The position numbers and the translations under genes are program-made. The notes under the pieces were generated by a model. It was not told the DNA's origin and did no database searches. It saw only the letters and a program-made list of their open reading frames with translations. A stretch of DNA of 64,000 nucleotides from DASWZN01 sp036404435 (GTDB lineage Bacteria; Acidobacteriota; Terriglobia; Bryobacterales; Bryobacteraceae). Shown here piece by piece: positions 10,101 to 17,477 of this stretch. The number at the start of each line of letters is the position of its first letter. Position 1 is the first letter of the stretch. Location: positions 124,001 to 188,000 of the forward strand of contig DASWZN010000060.1 of assembly GCA_036404435.1 (NCBI GenBank), read 5' to 3'.

Positions 10101-11535
10101 TGCCGAACCACAGTGTCCCGTACGAATCGCGATCGATCGCGAAGGTGTAGTGGCCGGGCGTCGAAAGCGGCGTCGTTTCTCCATGGATCGTGAAGGGGCG
10201 GACTCGGCCTTCCTGGAAACGCACCGCGATCGTTCCCGCCAGGATCAGACTCTCATCGTCTTCGCCGATCGCGGAAATGAAGAAGGGGAAGCGCCCCCCG
10301 CCGCTATATTTGGTCAGCCGCCCATTCTTGTAGCGGGCCAGGCCATTGGTGGTGGCAATCCACAGGCTCCCGTCCCTGCTGGCGAATAGCGCATGGCCAT
10401 AGGGTCCGGGGAGGCCGTCTTTCTGGGTGATCGCGGTAACGGCGCCGTTCTTGATGCGCGCCAATCCTCCGCCCTCGCAGAACACCCAGAGGCTGCCGTC
10501 CGCAGTCTCGACGGCGGACCGGGTATCATTCGAAGGAAGGCCCTCCTTGACCGTGAACGTGGTGAGCTTGGTATCGCGGAAACGGTCCAACCCGCTGGAC
10601 GTACCGGCCCACAGGCTCCCTTCGCGGTCTTCGAACAGAGACAGCACGCGGTTGTCGGTCAGCCCGTCTGCCGAGCTGAACGAAGACACGCGGCGGTCCG
10701 CGATTCGGAAAATGCCCGCGGTCTTTGTCCCCGCCCACACGTTGCCCGCGCGGTCTCCCAGAATCGCGTGCACTTCGTACCGGATACTGCCCCCCGCCGC
10801 AGCCGCGAATTGGGACCGGTCGGGGCCGATCCGGTAGGGGCCTCCCCGCGTGGCGACCCAGAGGGTCCGGTCGCGTTCCTCAGCCACCGCCTCGGCCCCG
10901 ACTTGGCTCAGGTCGCGTGGGAAGGTCGAGAGCTTTCCGCCGCTATACAGGAACAACTGGCTCGAGCCGCCGATCCAGACCGCCCCGGCCCGGTCTTCGA
11001 GAAGCGAAAAGATCCATCCGGTCCCGCCCCGGAGCACCCGCGGCCCTCCGCGCTCGATCAGGTAAATGAAGTCGTCGGAACCTACGAAGACCTCGTGCTC
11101 CCTGCTTTCGAACAGCGTCTTAATCTCCCCGTCGGGAAGGGGGGCGGGTGGGCGGTAGTCCGAGAAGACCCCGTCCCTGCGGATCACCGTTCTCGAGGTG
11201 GTGCGGATGAGCAGGTTGCCGTCCGCGCTGAAGCAGATGGCTTTCACCGGCTCGTTGAGCGCCTCTTTGCCCACCACGGGATCCACCAGGACAAAACGCT
11301 CGCCGTCGAACCGCACCAGCCCGGCCGAAGTCCTCAACCACAGGTACCCGTCGGGGCTCTGGAGGATCTGGTACACGGCCTCTCCAGGAAGACCGTCTTG
11401 CGCGGTCCACGTCTCATGCGCGTATTGATCGATGTGCTTGTCCGGATCGAGAGCCAGGGCGGCGGTCGCCTGCCAGAGACCCGCAAAGAGGAGGGCCACG
11501 GTGCGCTTTCGCAGATGAGTGCGCCGTTGCGACAT
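7180..11535 (-). CDS. Hybrid sensor histidine kinase/response regulator with two-component propeller sensor
   Basis: 1451 aa. Domains in order: signal sequence (1-28); a long two-component-regulator propeller (about 35-640, repeated units such as GDRAGNVWAGT and EDREGSLWAGTSSGLDRF); a Y_Y_Y domain (about 650-735); one membrane helix (about 750-768); PAS (about 795-915); HisKA with the H-box SHEIRTPMNG and phospho-accepting His943; HATPase (about 1045-1160, DTGIGI and GTGLGL); and two receiver domains (VLVVDD about 1180, with LLDELMPGMDG; VAEDNPVNQ about 1327, with FMDVQMPEMDG). No Hpt and no DNA-binding output are seen, so the phosphoryl group must pass to a separate partner. Such sensors usually respond to polysaccharide breakdown products; the divergent GH105 gene supports that, by inference. 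Confidence 0.95.
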   Translation of the reverse strand: MSQRRTHLRKRTVALLFAGLWQATAALALDPDKHIDQYAHETWTAQDGLPGEAVYQILQSPDGYLWLRTSAGLVRFDGERFVLVDPVVGKEALNEPVKAICFSADGNLLIRTTSRTVIRRDGVFSDYRPPAPLPDGEIKTLFESREHEVFVGSDDFIYLIERGGPRVLRGGTGWIFSLLEDRAGAVWIGGSSQLFLYSGGKLSTFPRDLSQVGAEAVAEERDRTLWVATRGGPYRIGPDRSQFAAAAGGSIRYEVHAILGDRAGNVWAGTKTAGIFRIADRRVSSFSSADGLTDNRVLSLFEDREGSLWAGTSSGLDRFRDTKLTTFTVKEGLPSNDTRSAVETADGSLWVFCEGGGLARIKNGAVTAITQKDGLPGPYGHALFASRDGSLWIATTNGLARYKNGRLTKYSGGGRFPFFISAIGEDDESLILAGTIAVRFQEGRVRPFTIHGETTPLSTPGHYTFAIDRDSYGTLWFGTAQGLFKFGKGLSPREARQKQIDFAVTSIAEDGRGSLWLGGRTPGLTRLRIQDGRITHYGKREGLFDSYPSRVLADPSGNLWISTPNGIYVASRKDLDDVAEGRASTVGTVRYGTDDGMRTSEASDPAAGPAGWRTRDGRLWFTTQKGIVVADPKRLARNDLVPPVSVEGVVADGEALPLEAGLRIPPGRGRIEIWYTSLSMLVPARVRFKYCLEGYDRDWVDAGSRRLASYTRLPPGRYRFRVIASNDDGVWNLQGASLQFLLEPRFYQTGWFRGVCALVLLLAVVALQRLYTRRLRARAEELARVVDERTKDLGAQRAFLRQVIDILPSFVFVKDSQGRFTLANQAIAEGYGLTVESMIGKTVLDVNPRRVQAEAFTRADREVLETLQEKVVPEEQFQNAAGETRWIQTVKRPIVNADGKVQVLGVAMDITERKRVEEELRAAKVAAEAAIRAKSEFVANMSHEIRTPMNGILGMTELALSTNLTAEQREFLSLVRSSAESLLVILNDVLDYSKIEAGKMVLSPVRFKPAEVVGEAMKSMAVTAHKKGLELAFDLESVPPDLIGDPVRLRQVLLNLTGNAIKFTERGEVTVHVHVAEREEDAVKLHVSVRDTGIGIAPEKQDRLFRAFEQADSSTTRQYGGTGLGLVISARIVRLMGGEIWMESAPGAGSVFHFTSRMEVAPAAESEDAPAPVEDLNGVRVLVVDDNATNRRILRKATQQWRMQAEEAESGPDGLAQLEQSADAGQPFRLILLDELMPGMDGFEMIERIRAHPSWRAATILMLTSTGQSASAERCRELGVEAYLVKPIAPAELLWSIRKALGGARKNEAPAAAAAAAVAPQRSLRILVAEDNPVNQKLAATMLEKMGHRVTLANNGAEACATFDTAAFDLVFMDVQMPEMDGFEATRRLRQRERKAGTHVPIVAMTAHAMGGDRERCLDAGMDDHVTKPISRKVLEETVARIACAAAGVPV

Positions 11536-11673
11536 GAGGCGTCGCCTAACCTATCGGCCACAATTGAGCTCCGCTTTAACGGAGTGCCCGCTTGCTTGCG
11601 CCAGTAGCGGCGCGGGCGCGGCTGAGGCGGGGATACACTGGAGACTGGCGCGTCGGGGCGCCCGGGAGGTCGC

Positions 11674-12741
11674 ATGCATCGAGCGTGGAGCGCGTGGGTG
11701 CCGTTGTTGGCGGCGGGCGTGCTCCTGGCGCAGCCCCGGGACTTTACCGGCTGGCCCGCCGGGACTTCACCCCTCGAAGTCGGCAAGCGCGTCGCGGAGC
11801 ATTTCGTCGCCAGTCCGCACCAGGACCCGTCCCGCATCGGCTACCCCGAGACCTGCACCTGGTACGGGGCGCTGACCTTCGCTCAACTCTCAGGAGATCG
11901 CGACCTCTCGGCCCGCCTCCTCGCGCGTTTCGCGCCGCTCATGACGCCCGCGGGCGCTAGCCTGATCCCTCCGGAGCGGCACGTTGACTCCTCGGTCTTT
12001 GGGGCCATCCCCATGGAGATCTTCCTGGAGACGAAAGAGCCGCAGTATTTGGCGATGGGCCGAGCGATCGCCGACCGGCAGTGGGAAAAGCCCACGCCGG
12101 ACGGATTGAGCCCGGAGACCCGCTTCTGGATCGACGACATGTACATGCTCACCATCCTGCAGGTCCAGGCCGCGCGCGCGACGGGCGACCCCGTTTACCT
12201 GGAACGCGCGGCGCTCGAGATGTCGGCTTACCTGGACAAATTGCAGCAGGCAAACGGGTTGTTCTACCACGCGCCGGACGCTCCTTTCTACTGGGGCCGC
12301 GGCAACGGCTGGGTGGCGGCGGGAATGGCCGAGCTACTGCGGTCGCTTCCGGCGGACCATCCAAGGTGGGCGCGCATTCTCGATGGCTACCGGAAGATGA
12401 TGCGGGCGCTGGCGGAGTTTCAGGGCCGGGATGGGATGTGGCGCCAGTTGATCGATCGCCCGGAGGCATGGCCGGAGACGTCCTCGACGGGCATGTTCGC
12501 TTTCGCGATGATCACCGGCGTCAAGAACGGCTGGATCGACGAGAAGATATACGCCCCGGCCGCGAGGCGCGCCTGGCTGGCGCTCGCTGGCTACATCGAC
12601 CAGAACGCCGACGTCACCTCGGTTTGCGAGGGCACGGGTAAGAAGAACGACCTCGACTACTATCTGAGCCGGCGGCGGAGGACCGGGGACCTCCATGGCC
12701 AGGCTCCGGTCCTGTGGTGTGCCTCGGCGCTGCTGCGGTAG
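11674..12741 (+). CDS. Glycoside hydrolase family 88/105 (unsaturated rhamnogalacturonyl hydrolase-like)
   Basis: 355 aa with an N-terminal signal peptide (AWVPLLAAGVLLAQ). It matches the YteR/RhiN type that removes unsaturated galacturonyl groups left by pectate or rhamnogalacturonan lyases. Visible motifs: WIDDMYMLTILQ (about 151-162, with the catalytic Asp), FYWGRGNGWVAAG (about 207-219), SSTGMFAFAM (about 270) and the C-terminal VCEGTGKKNDLDYY...TGDLHGQAPVLW block. Length is normal for the family. It is transcribed away from the propeller-type hybrid kinase, consistent with a sensing/degradation pair for plant cell-wall sugars. Confidence 0.9.
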   Translation: MHRAWSAWVPLLAAGVLLAQPRDFTGWPAGTSPLEVGKRVAEHFVASPHQDPSRIGYPETCTWYGALTFAQLSGDRDLSARLLARFAPLMTPAGASLIPPERHVDSSVFGAIPMEIFLETKEPQYLAMGRAIADRQWEKPTPDGLSPETRFWIDDMYMLTILQVQAARATGDPVYLERAALEMSAYLDKLQQANGLFYHAPDAPFYWGRGNGWVAAGMAELLRSLPADHPRWARILDGYRKMMRALAEFQGRDGMWRQLIDRPEAWPETSSTGMFAFAMITGVKNGWIDEKIYAPAARRAWLALAGYIDQNADVTSVCEGTGKKNDLDYYLSRRRRTGDLHGQAPVLWCASALLR

Positions 12742-12759
12742 GCGGCCTTCGCCAACCCG

Positions 12760-13830
12760 TTACTTGGCGCCATCCACGGGCGGGGGCGGAGTGCCAGCGA
12801 CAGTGAACGGCACGCTTCGCGTGATCGTGCTGCGGCCCTGCCGGATCGAGATGACCGCCTCGTAGTCGCCCGCGGGGAGCTGGCTGAACTTCATGTCGGC
12901 GAGGTAGGGGAACTCGTGCGCGTGCCCAGGCGTCATGTCGGCGATCTTGCCTTCGACGGCCGTTTCCCGCATCTTGGTCTTGAACGGCAGCGCCCCTTGG
13001 GCCGCCACCTGGTCGCCGCGCTTCAACTCGAGCTTCATATCCGGTGGCGCGCCCTGGATGTCCGGATAGATCACGAAGAACATCTGCATACCGAACTGCC
13101 GTCCGGCGGGGAAGACCGGATCGAGCATCGGCGACAGGGCGTTGCCCTCGTAGCTGATCACCTGGTCGGCTTCGAACTTGTCGACGGCGCCGTCGAATTT
13201 CCGCACGAAGAACGCGTCGCTCGCATGCAGTCCGGGTGCGCCCGCGCCTACTTTCAGCGGGTTTTGGATCGTGCCGGCGCTGCCGGCCGCTTGCAGGTCC
13301 TCCACTTTGCCTTCCACCGTGTACGCGGAGCCTCCAGGGAGCGTAACCTCGCGCAGGAAGAAGAGGCTGCCCTGACGCCGCGCCTCCAGCTTGCCCTCCT
13401 TGCCACGAATGGTGCTTTCCTTCTGCTGGCTCCAGACGGCACGGCCGTCCGAGTTGAAAACCGTCGCGGTAACCCGGGCGCGGGCCAGGTAGTTGCCCTT
13501 ATCAATCCCGAACTTGAGCGCGCTCAGAGGAACCTCGACCACCACCACCCCGTGCAGGGGGGTGGCAACCTCGTTGGAGCTGCCGTACAGAAGCTCTCCC
13601 TGCTCCGATGTGCTTCCCGGAAACGTCTGGGAGGTCTGGTCTGCGCGTTGCACGACGCTCGAAGACAACGTGCCGCTCAGCGAGGTGCGGACGAAGCGCG
13701 TGTAGACAGGAATCGCAGTCTGCGTTTCCAGGGCGACCCCTTGTGCGTCTTGCCAGGCCGCCAGCGCGGAGCAGGAAAGCAGGAGGCCGCCGAAGACGGC
13801 CACGACGCGGTAATGACGATAGGCTCGCAT
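12760..13830 (-). CDS. Hypothetical exported protein
   Basis: 356 aa. The ATG at 13830 (MRAYRHYRVVAVFG) starts a good signal peptide (AVFGGLLLSCSALAAWQ); a longer frame extends upstream but reads as antisense of unrelated sequence. The mature protein is beta-rich with no catalytic motif. The final 60 residues (about 300-345) look like an Ig-like fold ending in RSVPFTVAG, followed by a Pro-rich tail. It resembles the C-terminal part of acidobacterial proteins that carry VWA- or GWxTD-type domains, but that domain itself is not seen. Function unknown. Confidence 0.72.
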   Translation of the reverse strand: MRAYRHYRVVAVFGGLLLSCSALAAWQDAQGVALETQTAIPVYTRFVRTSLSGTLSSSVVQRADQTSQTFPGSTSEQGELLYGSSNEVATPLHGVVVVEVPLSALKFGIDKGNYLARARVTATVFNSDGRAVWSQQKESTIRGKEGKLEARRQGSLFFLREVTLPGGSAYTVEGKVEDLQAAGSAGTIQNPLKVGAGAPGLHASDAFFVRKFDGAVDKFEADQVISYEGNALSPMLDPVFPAGRQFGMQMFFVIYPDIQGAPPDMKLELKRGDQVAAQGALPFKTKMRETAVEGKIADMTPGHAHEFPYLADMKFSQLPAGDYEAVISIRQGRSTITRSVPFTVAGTPPPPVDGAK

Positions 13831-13907
13831 AGTTAGAATCTCCAATCCGGGCTCATTATCCTCTTTGGCGAGAATTGGTGTCAAGAGGTTACCAGGCCAG
13901 GGGCCTT

Positions 13908-14663
13908 TTACTCGGGTTTCTCGTACCGGATCGCCGAATTCGCCCCGAAACGCTTGTAGTCCGCGTAGCGGATATCCATACGCGTGCGCAGCGGCCCGGT
14001 GCGGAAGTCCAGCGTATCGTCGGAGTAGGTGTGGACCGGGAACCGAAAACCTCCCTCCACGGGCTCCCAGAGCGTGGTGAAGTGCGGAAACAGGTTCTCG
14101 GCCTTCATGCTGCGGATATCGGGCACCGCCTTGCCCACGGTCCGCACGATGGAGTAGTCCTCTTTGCTTGCCCACAGCAGGCCGTCGAACAGCCTCTGGC
14201 CGTCCAGGATCTGCTGCGGCCGAACCTGGAGCACGTAGCACTCGACGCCGTCCACCGTCTCCTCGCCCTTGAAGCGCGTCTCGTAGGCCCACAACTGGTC
14301 GGTCGAGAACAGGAACGGCTGCACTTCGCGGATGTCGCGAAAGTCCTCCTCGGTGAGCTTCAGGTGGACGAGGCGGTCCAGCGGTTTCCCGGCCGGCTTC
14401 TCGCTGCGCTCGCCGCCGGGGGAGAAGACCACCTCGCGCACTTCGCGGTACTCACCGGTCTGGGCGCCCATCGGCGAGAGCTCCACCACGGTGACGCTCT
14501 GGCGGTAGGTGTACTGGTCGAGCGCGGCCCGCGTCTCGGTGGCCCGCGCGGCTACGCGCTTGGCCAGACCGGGCGGCGGCTCCTGGGCTCGCGCGAAGGG
14601 CGCCAAGATGGCGGATGCTAAGATGATCCAGATGCTCGCCGCGCGGCACGCGCTTCGCAACAC
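13908..14663 (-). CDS. Exported protein, LolA-like fold suspected
   Basis: About 251 aa. No ATG fits the N-terminus. GTG 14663 or TTG 14660 begins a signal peptide (ASIWIILASAILAPFARAQ) and is the most likely start. The mature part (EPPPGLAKRVAARATETRAALDQ onward) has the layout of outer-membrane lipoprotein-sorting-like proteins: an early helix, then beta strands such as YVLQVRPQQILDGQRLF and WASKEDYSIVRT. Similar exported acidobacterial proteins have no known function. Its 5' end overlaps or abuts the divergent CAAX-protease gene, so the real starts of both are uncertain. Confidence 0.68.
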   Translation of the reverse strand: MLRSACRAASIWIILASAILAPFARAQEPPPGLAKRVAARATETRAALDQYTYRQSVTVVELSPMGAQTGEYREVREVVFSPGGERSEKPAGKPLDRLVHLKLTEEDFRDIREVQPFLFSTDQLWAYETRFKGEETVDGVECYVLQVRPQQILDGQRLFDGLLWASKEDYSIVRTVGKAVPDIRSMKAENLFPHFTTLWEPVEGGFRFPVHTYSDDTLDFRTGPLRTRMDIRYADYKRFGANSAIRYEKPE

Positions 14664-15618
14664 GTTCGTGGGAATCGCGCTGGCGGTTTCCGTGGCCGGA
14701 CTCGTGTATGCCAACATTCTGAGTATACCCGCGCCCGTCGCGGCCGCTCTCGCCGCCGCCCTCGCCATCGAGGCCTGCCTGTACGCGTTGCCCGGGATCG
14801 AGGGTGCGCGCAAGCGTCTCGAGCAGCGGCTGCGCCGGCCCGCCCTGGCGCTCTTGATGACGGCCAGCGCCGCCCTGCCGTATTGCGTCTATGCGCTGCC
14901 GACGGGCGTGTTTCGGCCGGCGTCGCTGGCCGCGATTCTGGCGCTGGCTTCGGTGGCATCGTTCTGGTACGTCTTCTTCCCGCGGCGGCCCGCCATCGAC
15001 CTGGCCTACGTCGCCGTGGTCGGTGCGGTGATCCTGCTCTATCCCTTCGCGCGCATCTATGCAACCCCCGTGCCGCGCCTGCCGCTCTTCATCCTGGGCC
15101 AACTGATGTGGACGCGGCTGGCCATCTTCGAGTGCCTCTCCGTCGGCCACATGCACCCGGAGGGCTTCGGATTCCTGCCGCGCCGCCGGGAGTGGGCGGC
15201 CGGGGCGATCAACTTCCTGCTGTTCCTGCCGATAGGGGCGCTTCTCGGTTGGGCGCTGAAGCTGGTGCGCTTTCACCCGCGGCAAGGAGACTGGCGCATC
15301 ACGGCACTTCTGGCCGCCGCGACTTTCCTCGGAATGTTGTGGGTGGTGGCGTTGCGCGAGGAGTTTTTCTTTCGGGGCCTCGTGCAGCGCTGGCTCGGCC
15401 GCTGGCTGAGGAACGATTGGGCCGGACTGGCGGCGGCCTCGATCCTGTTCGGCCTGCTGCATCTGCCCTTCCGCGGGTTTCCGAACTGGCGCTTCGCGAT
15501 CCTGGCCGCCGTTGCGGGAGCGTTCTATGGCCGCGCCTACCTCACCACCCGCAGCGTGCGGGCGGCCATGGTCACCCACGCGCTGGTCAATACGGTGTGG
15601 CGGGTGCTGTTCTGGTGA
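14608..15618 (+). CDS. CPBP-family intramembrane metalloprotease (CAAX-protease-like)
   Basis: 336 aa if started at ATG 14608, which has GAAGGG 8 bases upstream; ATGs at 14623 and 14632 or GTG at 14668 are possible. About eight hydrophobic helices make an integral inner-membrane protein. The three family motifs are present: EExxxR as REEFFFRG (Glu251, Glu252, Arg256), FxxxH as FGLLHL and HxxxN as THALVNTV near the C-terminus. The role is probably proteolysis of membrane proteins or peptide maturation; the substrate is unknown. The last 43 bases recur 0.7 kb downstream, beyond hicAB. Confidence 0.88.
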   Translation: MADAKMIQMLAARHALRNTFVGIALAVSVAGLVYANILSIPAPVAAALAAALAIEACLYALPGIEGARKRLEQRLRRPALALLMTASAALPYCVYALPTGVFRPASLAAILALASVASFWYVFFPRRPAIDLAYVAVVGAVILLYPFARIYATPVPRLPLFILGQLMWTRLAIFECLSVGHMHPEGFGFLPRRREWAAGAINFLLFLPIGALLGWALKLVRFHPRQGDWRITALLAAATFLGMLWVVALREEFFFRGLVQRWLGRWLRNDWAGLAAASILFGLLHLPFRGFPNWRFAILAAVAGAFYGRAYLTTRSVRAAMVTHALVNTVWRVLFW

Positions 15619-15619
15619 G
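15577..15619 (+). repeat. Direct repeat copy 1 (3' end of CPBP protease gene)
   Basis: 43 bases ending at the protease stop codon. They match 16264-16306 at 41 of 43 positions. The two copies flank hicAB. Both differences fall in third codon positions and are synonymous. Confidence 0.85.
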
Positions 15620-15656
15620 GGTGGATTCCGTGCGACCGCTGACCTTCCTGCCGCCG

Positions 15657-15662
15657 TACAAT
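15657..15662 (+). promoter_or_regulatory. -10 hexamer TACAAT for hicAB
   Basis: TACAAT lies 8 bases upstream of the hicA GTG at 15671, giving a transcript with essentially no 5' leader. The -35 is weak. Confidence 0.4.
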
Positions 15663-15670
15663 GGGGGCTG

Positions 15671-15835
15671 GTGAAGGTACGGGACTTGATGCGGCTCGTT
15701 GAGTCGGATGGATGGCGGCACGTCCGAACGACGGGCAGCCATCGGCACTACAAGCACCCGTCCAAGCCCAACGTCGTCACAATCCCCGGGCACGCGGGCG
15801 ATGACGTTCCGGTCGGCACGCTGAGTCCGTCTTGA
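15671..15835 (+). CDS. hicA: HicA-type mRNA interferase toxin, C-terminus frameshifted
   Basis: 54 aa as sequenced, from GTG 15671 (KVRDLMRLVESDGW). It carries the dsRBD-like HicA signature GSHRHYKHP with catalytic His24 and the VTIPGHAGDD strand. After GTL the frame runs into a stop at 15833. Inserting one base near 15823 restores the family C-terminus (GTLxSVLKASGLEAKK) and places the stop at 15862-15864, where it overlaps the hicB ATG as ATGA. Either a recent inactivating deletion or a sequencing error. HicA cleaves mRNA in the cytoplasm and is neutralised by HicB. Confidence 0.82.
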   Translation: MKVRDLMRLVESDGWRHVRTTGSHRHYKHPSKPNVVTIPGHAGDDVPVGTLSPS

Positions 15836-15860
15836 AGGCCAGCGGCTTGGAGGCCAAGAA

Positions 15861-16085
15861 ATGAGGCAGAAATACGCCGTGATTTTCGAGCAGGCGGAGG
15901 GCAATCGGGCCGCCTATGTTCCGGATCTGCCCGGATGTATCACGACGGGGGCGACCCTCGACGAAACTGAGCGGGACATCCGGGAGGCGATCGAGGGGCA
16001 CCTGCAAACCCTCCGCGAATTCGGCGAGCCGGTTCCGCGTCCCACCAGCCTCGCCAGAGAAGTCGAGGTCTCCCCGGCCGCATGA
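15861..16085 (+). CDS. hicB: HicB-type antitoxin
   Basis: 74 aa, with the partial RNase H-like HicB fold: AVIFEQAEGNRAAYVPDLPG, then CITTGATLDETERDIREAIEGHL. It lacks the C-terminal DNA-binding domain found in longer HicB proteins, so autoregulation by this protein alone is doubtful. The ATG at 15861 sits exactly where a frame-corrected hicA would end. The gene is intact, so the cell keeps a working antitoxin whatever the state of the toxin. Confidence 0.88.
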   Translation: MRQKYAVIFEQAEGNRAAYVPDLPGCITTGATLDETERDIREAIEGHLQTLREFGEPVPRPTSLAREVEVSPAA

Positions 16086-16263
16086 CGTGCGCGCACCGTG
16101 CGGCGCACGCTTCAGCCCAAGCCCTCGCACGTGGCGTGCGGGTGGAACAGCGATGCGCCCCCCTTCCACGCTCAGCCAGACGCTCAGACGGCTCGCCGGC
16201 GGTCGGAGAAATGGCCCCGTATCTCGTTGCAGGAGAAGCGGGGCACAGATGAGCGTCCCGCGG

Positions 16264-16306
16264 CACGCGCTCGTCAATACCGTGTGGCGGGTGCTGTTCT
16301 GGTGAG
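16264..16306 (+). repeat. Direct repeat copy 2, remnant 3' end of a CPBP protease gene
   Basis: These 43 bases repeat the end of the protease gene at 15577-15619 with two synonymous changes, and keep an open frame (HALVNTVWRVLFW then stop) from an ATG at 16249. No other protease sequence is visible in 16086-16248. So hicAB sits between an intact gene and an orphan copy of its 3' end. Confidence 0.8.
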
Positions 16307-16308
16307 AC

Positions 16309-17361
16309 CTACAGCACCGTCCTGCTGCCATCCTGCCATTCGATCCACTCGCCATCGATCTCGTACCGCTTTTCGAAGCGGGTGATGTCGCATTTTTCGC
16401 AGCGCAGCTTGACTATCGCCGAGTCCGGCGATGGCGCGGCGCCTGCGTAATGTACGCCGTCCTTGGTCTCGCCCATCGGCTGATGGCAGGAGTTGCAGAG
16501 AAGCTTGCTGGACCCGTAAGTGACCTTGACCTTCGCCAGCGGGCGATAACGGATGGTTGCCCGCTGTTGCTCTATGGCGAACGTGACCTCGTACTGTCCC
16601 ACCCTCTTGCCGATTCCCAGCAATCCCTTCCGGGGGCTCCGCACGCAGGCCACCGTCGCGATCGACTTGTATCCAGCCTCGTGGCGCTTTATCTGCGATC
16701 CCGCTTTCGCGGAGGCATCCTCCTCGGCAAAAGCCTCCAACCTCGAGGTCTCATGCGCCGTCGCCGCCACCACGTCCATACCGAGGACCTCCGCGCCCGA
16801 GGGAGCCTCCCTGCTCGCTCTCTTGCGCGCCTCATCGGGAGAATCGGAATTGACTACCAGGCTCTTGGTCGCCTCCGCACCGTCGCAGAGAACTTCCTCG
16901 TGCAGAAGGCACATCTCATCGCCAGTCCGGCTTGCCTTCTCCCTGACTTCGTCCAGCGACTTACCCGTGATTTCGGCGGACCGTTTCGCTTTGCGCACTT
17001 CGCCGCCGAGTTTGGCGCCATCCGCCTTCAGCAGCAGGGGCGTCCGAATATCCTCCACATTCGCGTCTTTGAATCCGGCGGTTTGCAGAAAGACCGAGTA
17101 ACATCTGGGTCCCGTGCCACTATAGCCGAACGTCAGCAGGGAGAAAGGATCCGTTCCACCCAGCTCGGCAGCCACTCGAATGGCATACGCTTCGCGCCGC
17201 AGGTCGTAGCCATGACTTCGGTGCTGAACGGGAAGCTGTGTTCCGTCTGAGAAGACCAGTATGCTGTTCTTGTTCGCTTCCAGGAAAACCACCGCTTGCA
17301 AGGGGCCATGAAGCGCGACCGCTCCGCGCGACAACGCAACCATCTGACTGTCGTAAGCCAT
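16309..17361 (-). CDS. Hypothetical protein with Jag-N-like segments and a C-terminal four-cysteine motif
   Basis: 350 aa. Base composition is less GC-rich than its neighbours. Residues 1-110 resemble nothing I know. Residues about 130-200 contain two related units (KSLDEVREKAS and DSPDEARKRAS), and about 255-290 read GLLGIGKRVGQYEV, which together resemble Jag-N/SpoIIIJ-associated modules. The C-terminus has two CxxC pairs (CNSC and CEKC) that could bind zinc, with RFEKRYEIDGEWIEW at the end. No signal peptide is seen, so it is probably cytoplasmic. It is divergent from the metallo-beta-lactamase gene. The function is not established; the Jag link is a weak motif impression. Confidence 0.66.
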   Translation of the reverse strand: MAYDSQMVALSRGAVALHGPLQAVVFLEANKNSILVFSDGTQLPVQHRSHGYDLRREAYAIRVAAELGGTDPFSLLTFGYSGTGPRCYSVFLQTAGFKDANVEDIRTPLLLKADGAKLGGEVRKAKRSAEITGKSLDEVREKASRTGDEMCLLHEEVLCDGAEATKSLVVNSDSPDEARKRASREAPSGAEVLGMDVVAATAHETSRLEAFAEEDASAKAGSQIKRHEAGYKSIATVACVRSPRKGLLGIGKRVGQYEVTFAIEQQRATIRYRPLAKVKVTYGSSKLLCNSCHQPMGETKDGVHYAGAAPSPDSAIVKLRCEKCDITRFEKRYEIDGEWIEWQDGSRTVL

Positions 17362-17477
17362 TCCAGAGGACTCCTGTCCGATCGGCCAGGATTCTCATCT
17401 TGGGTCCCGGCCACCTTCGATTGTACGTCCGTCCACCTCCATCGGACCGCCCTTCCTGGGGTGGTAGCATCGCTGTG

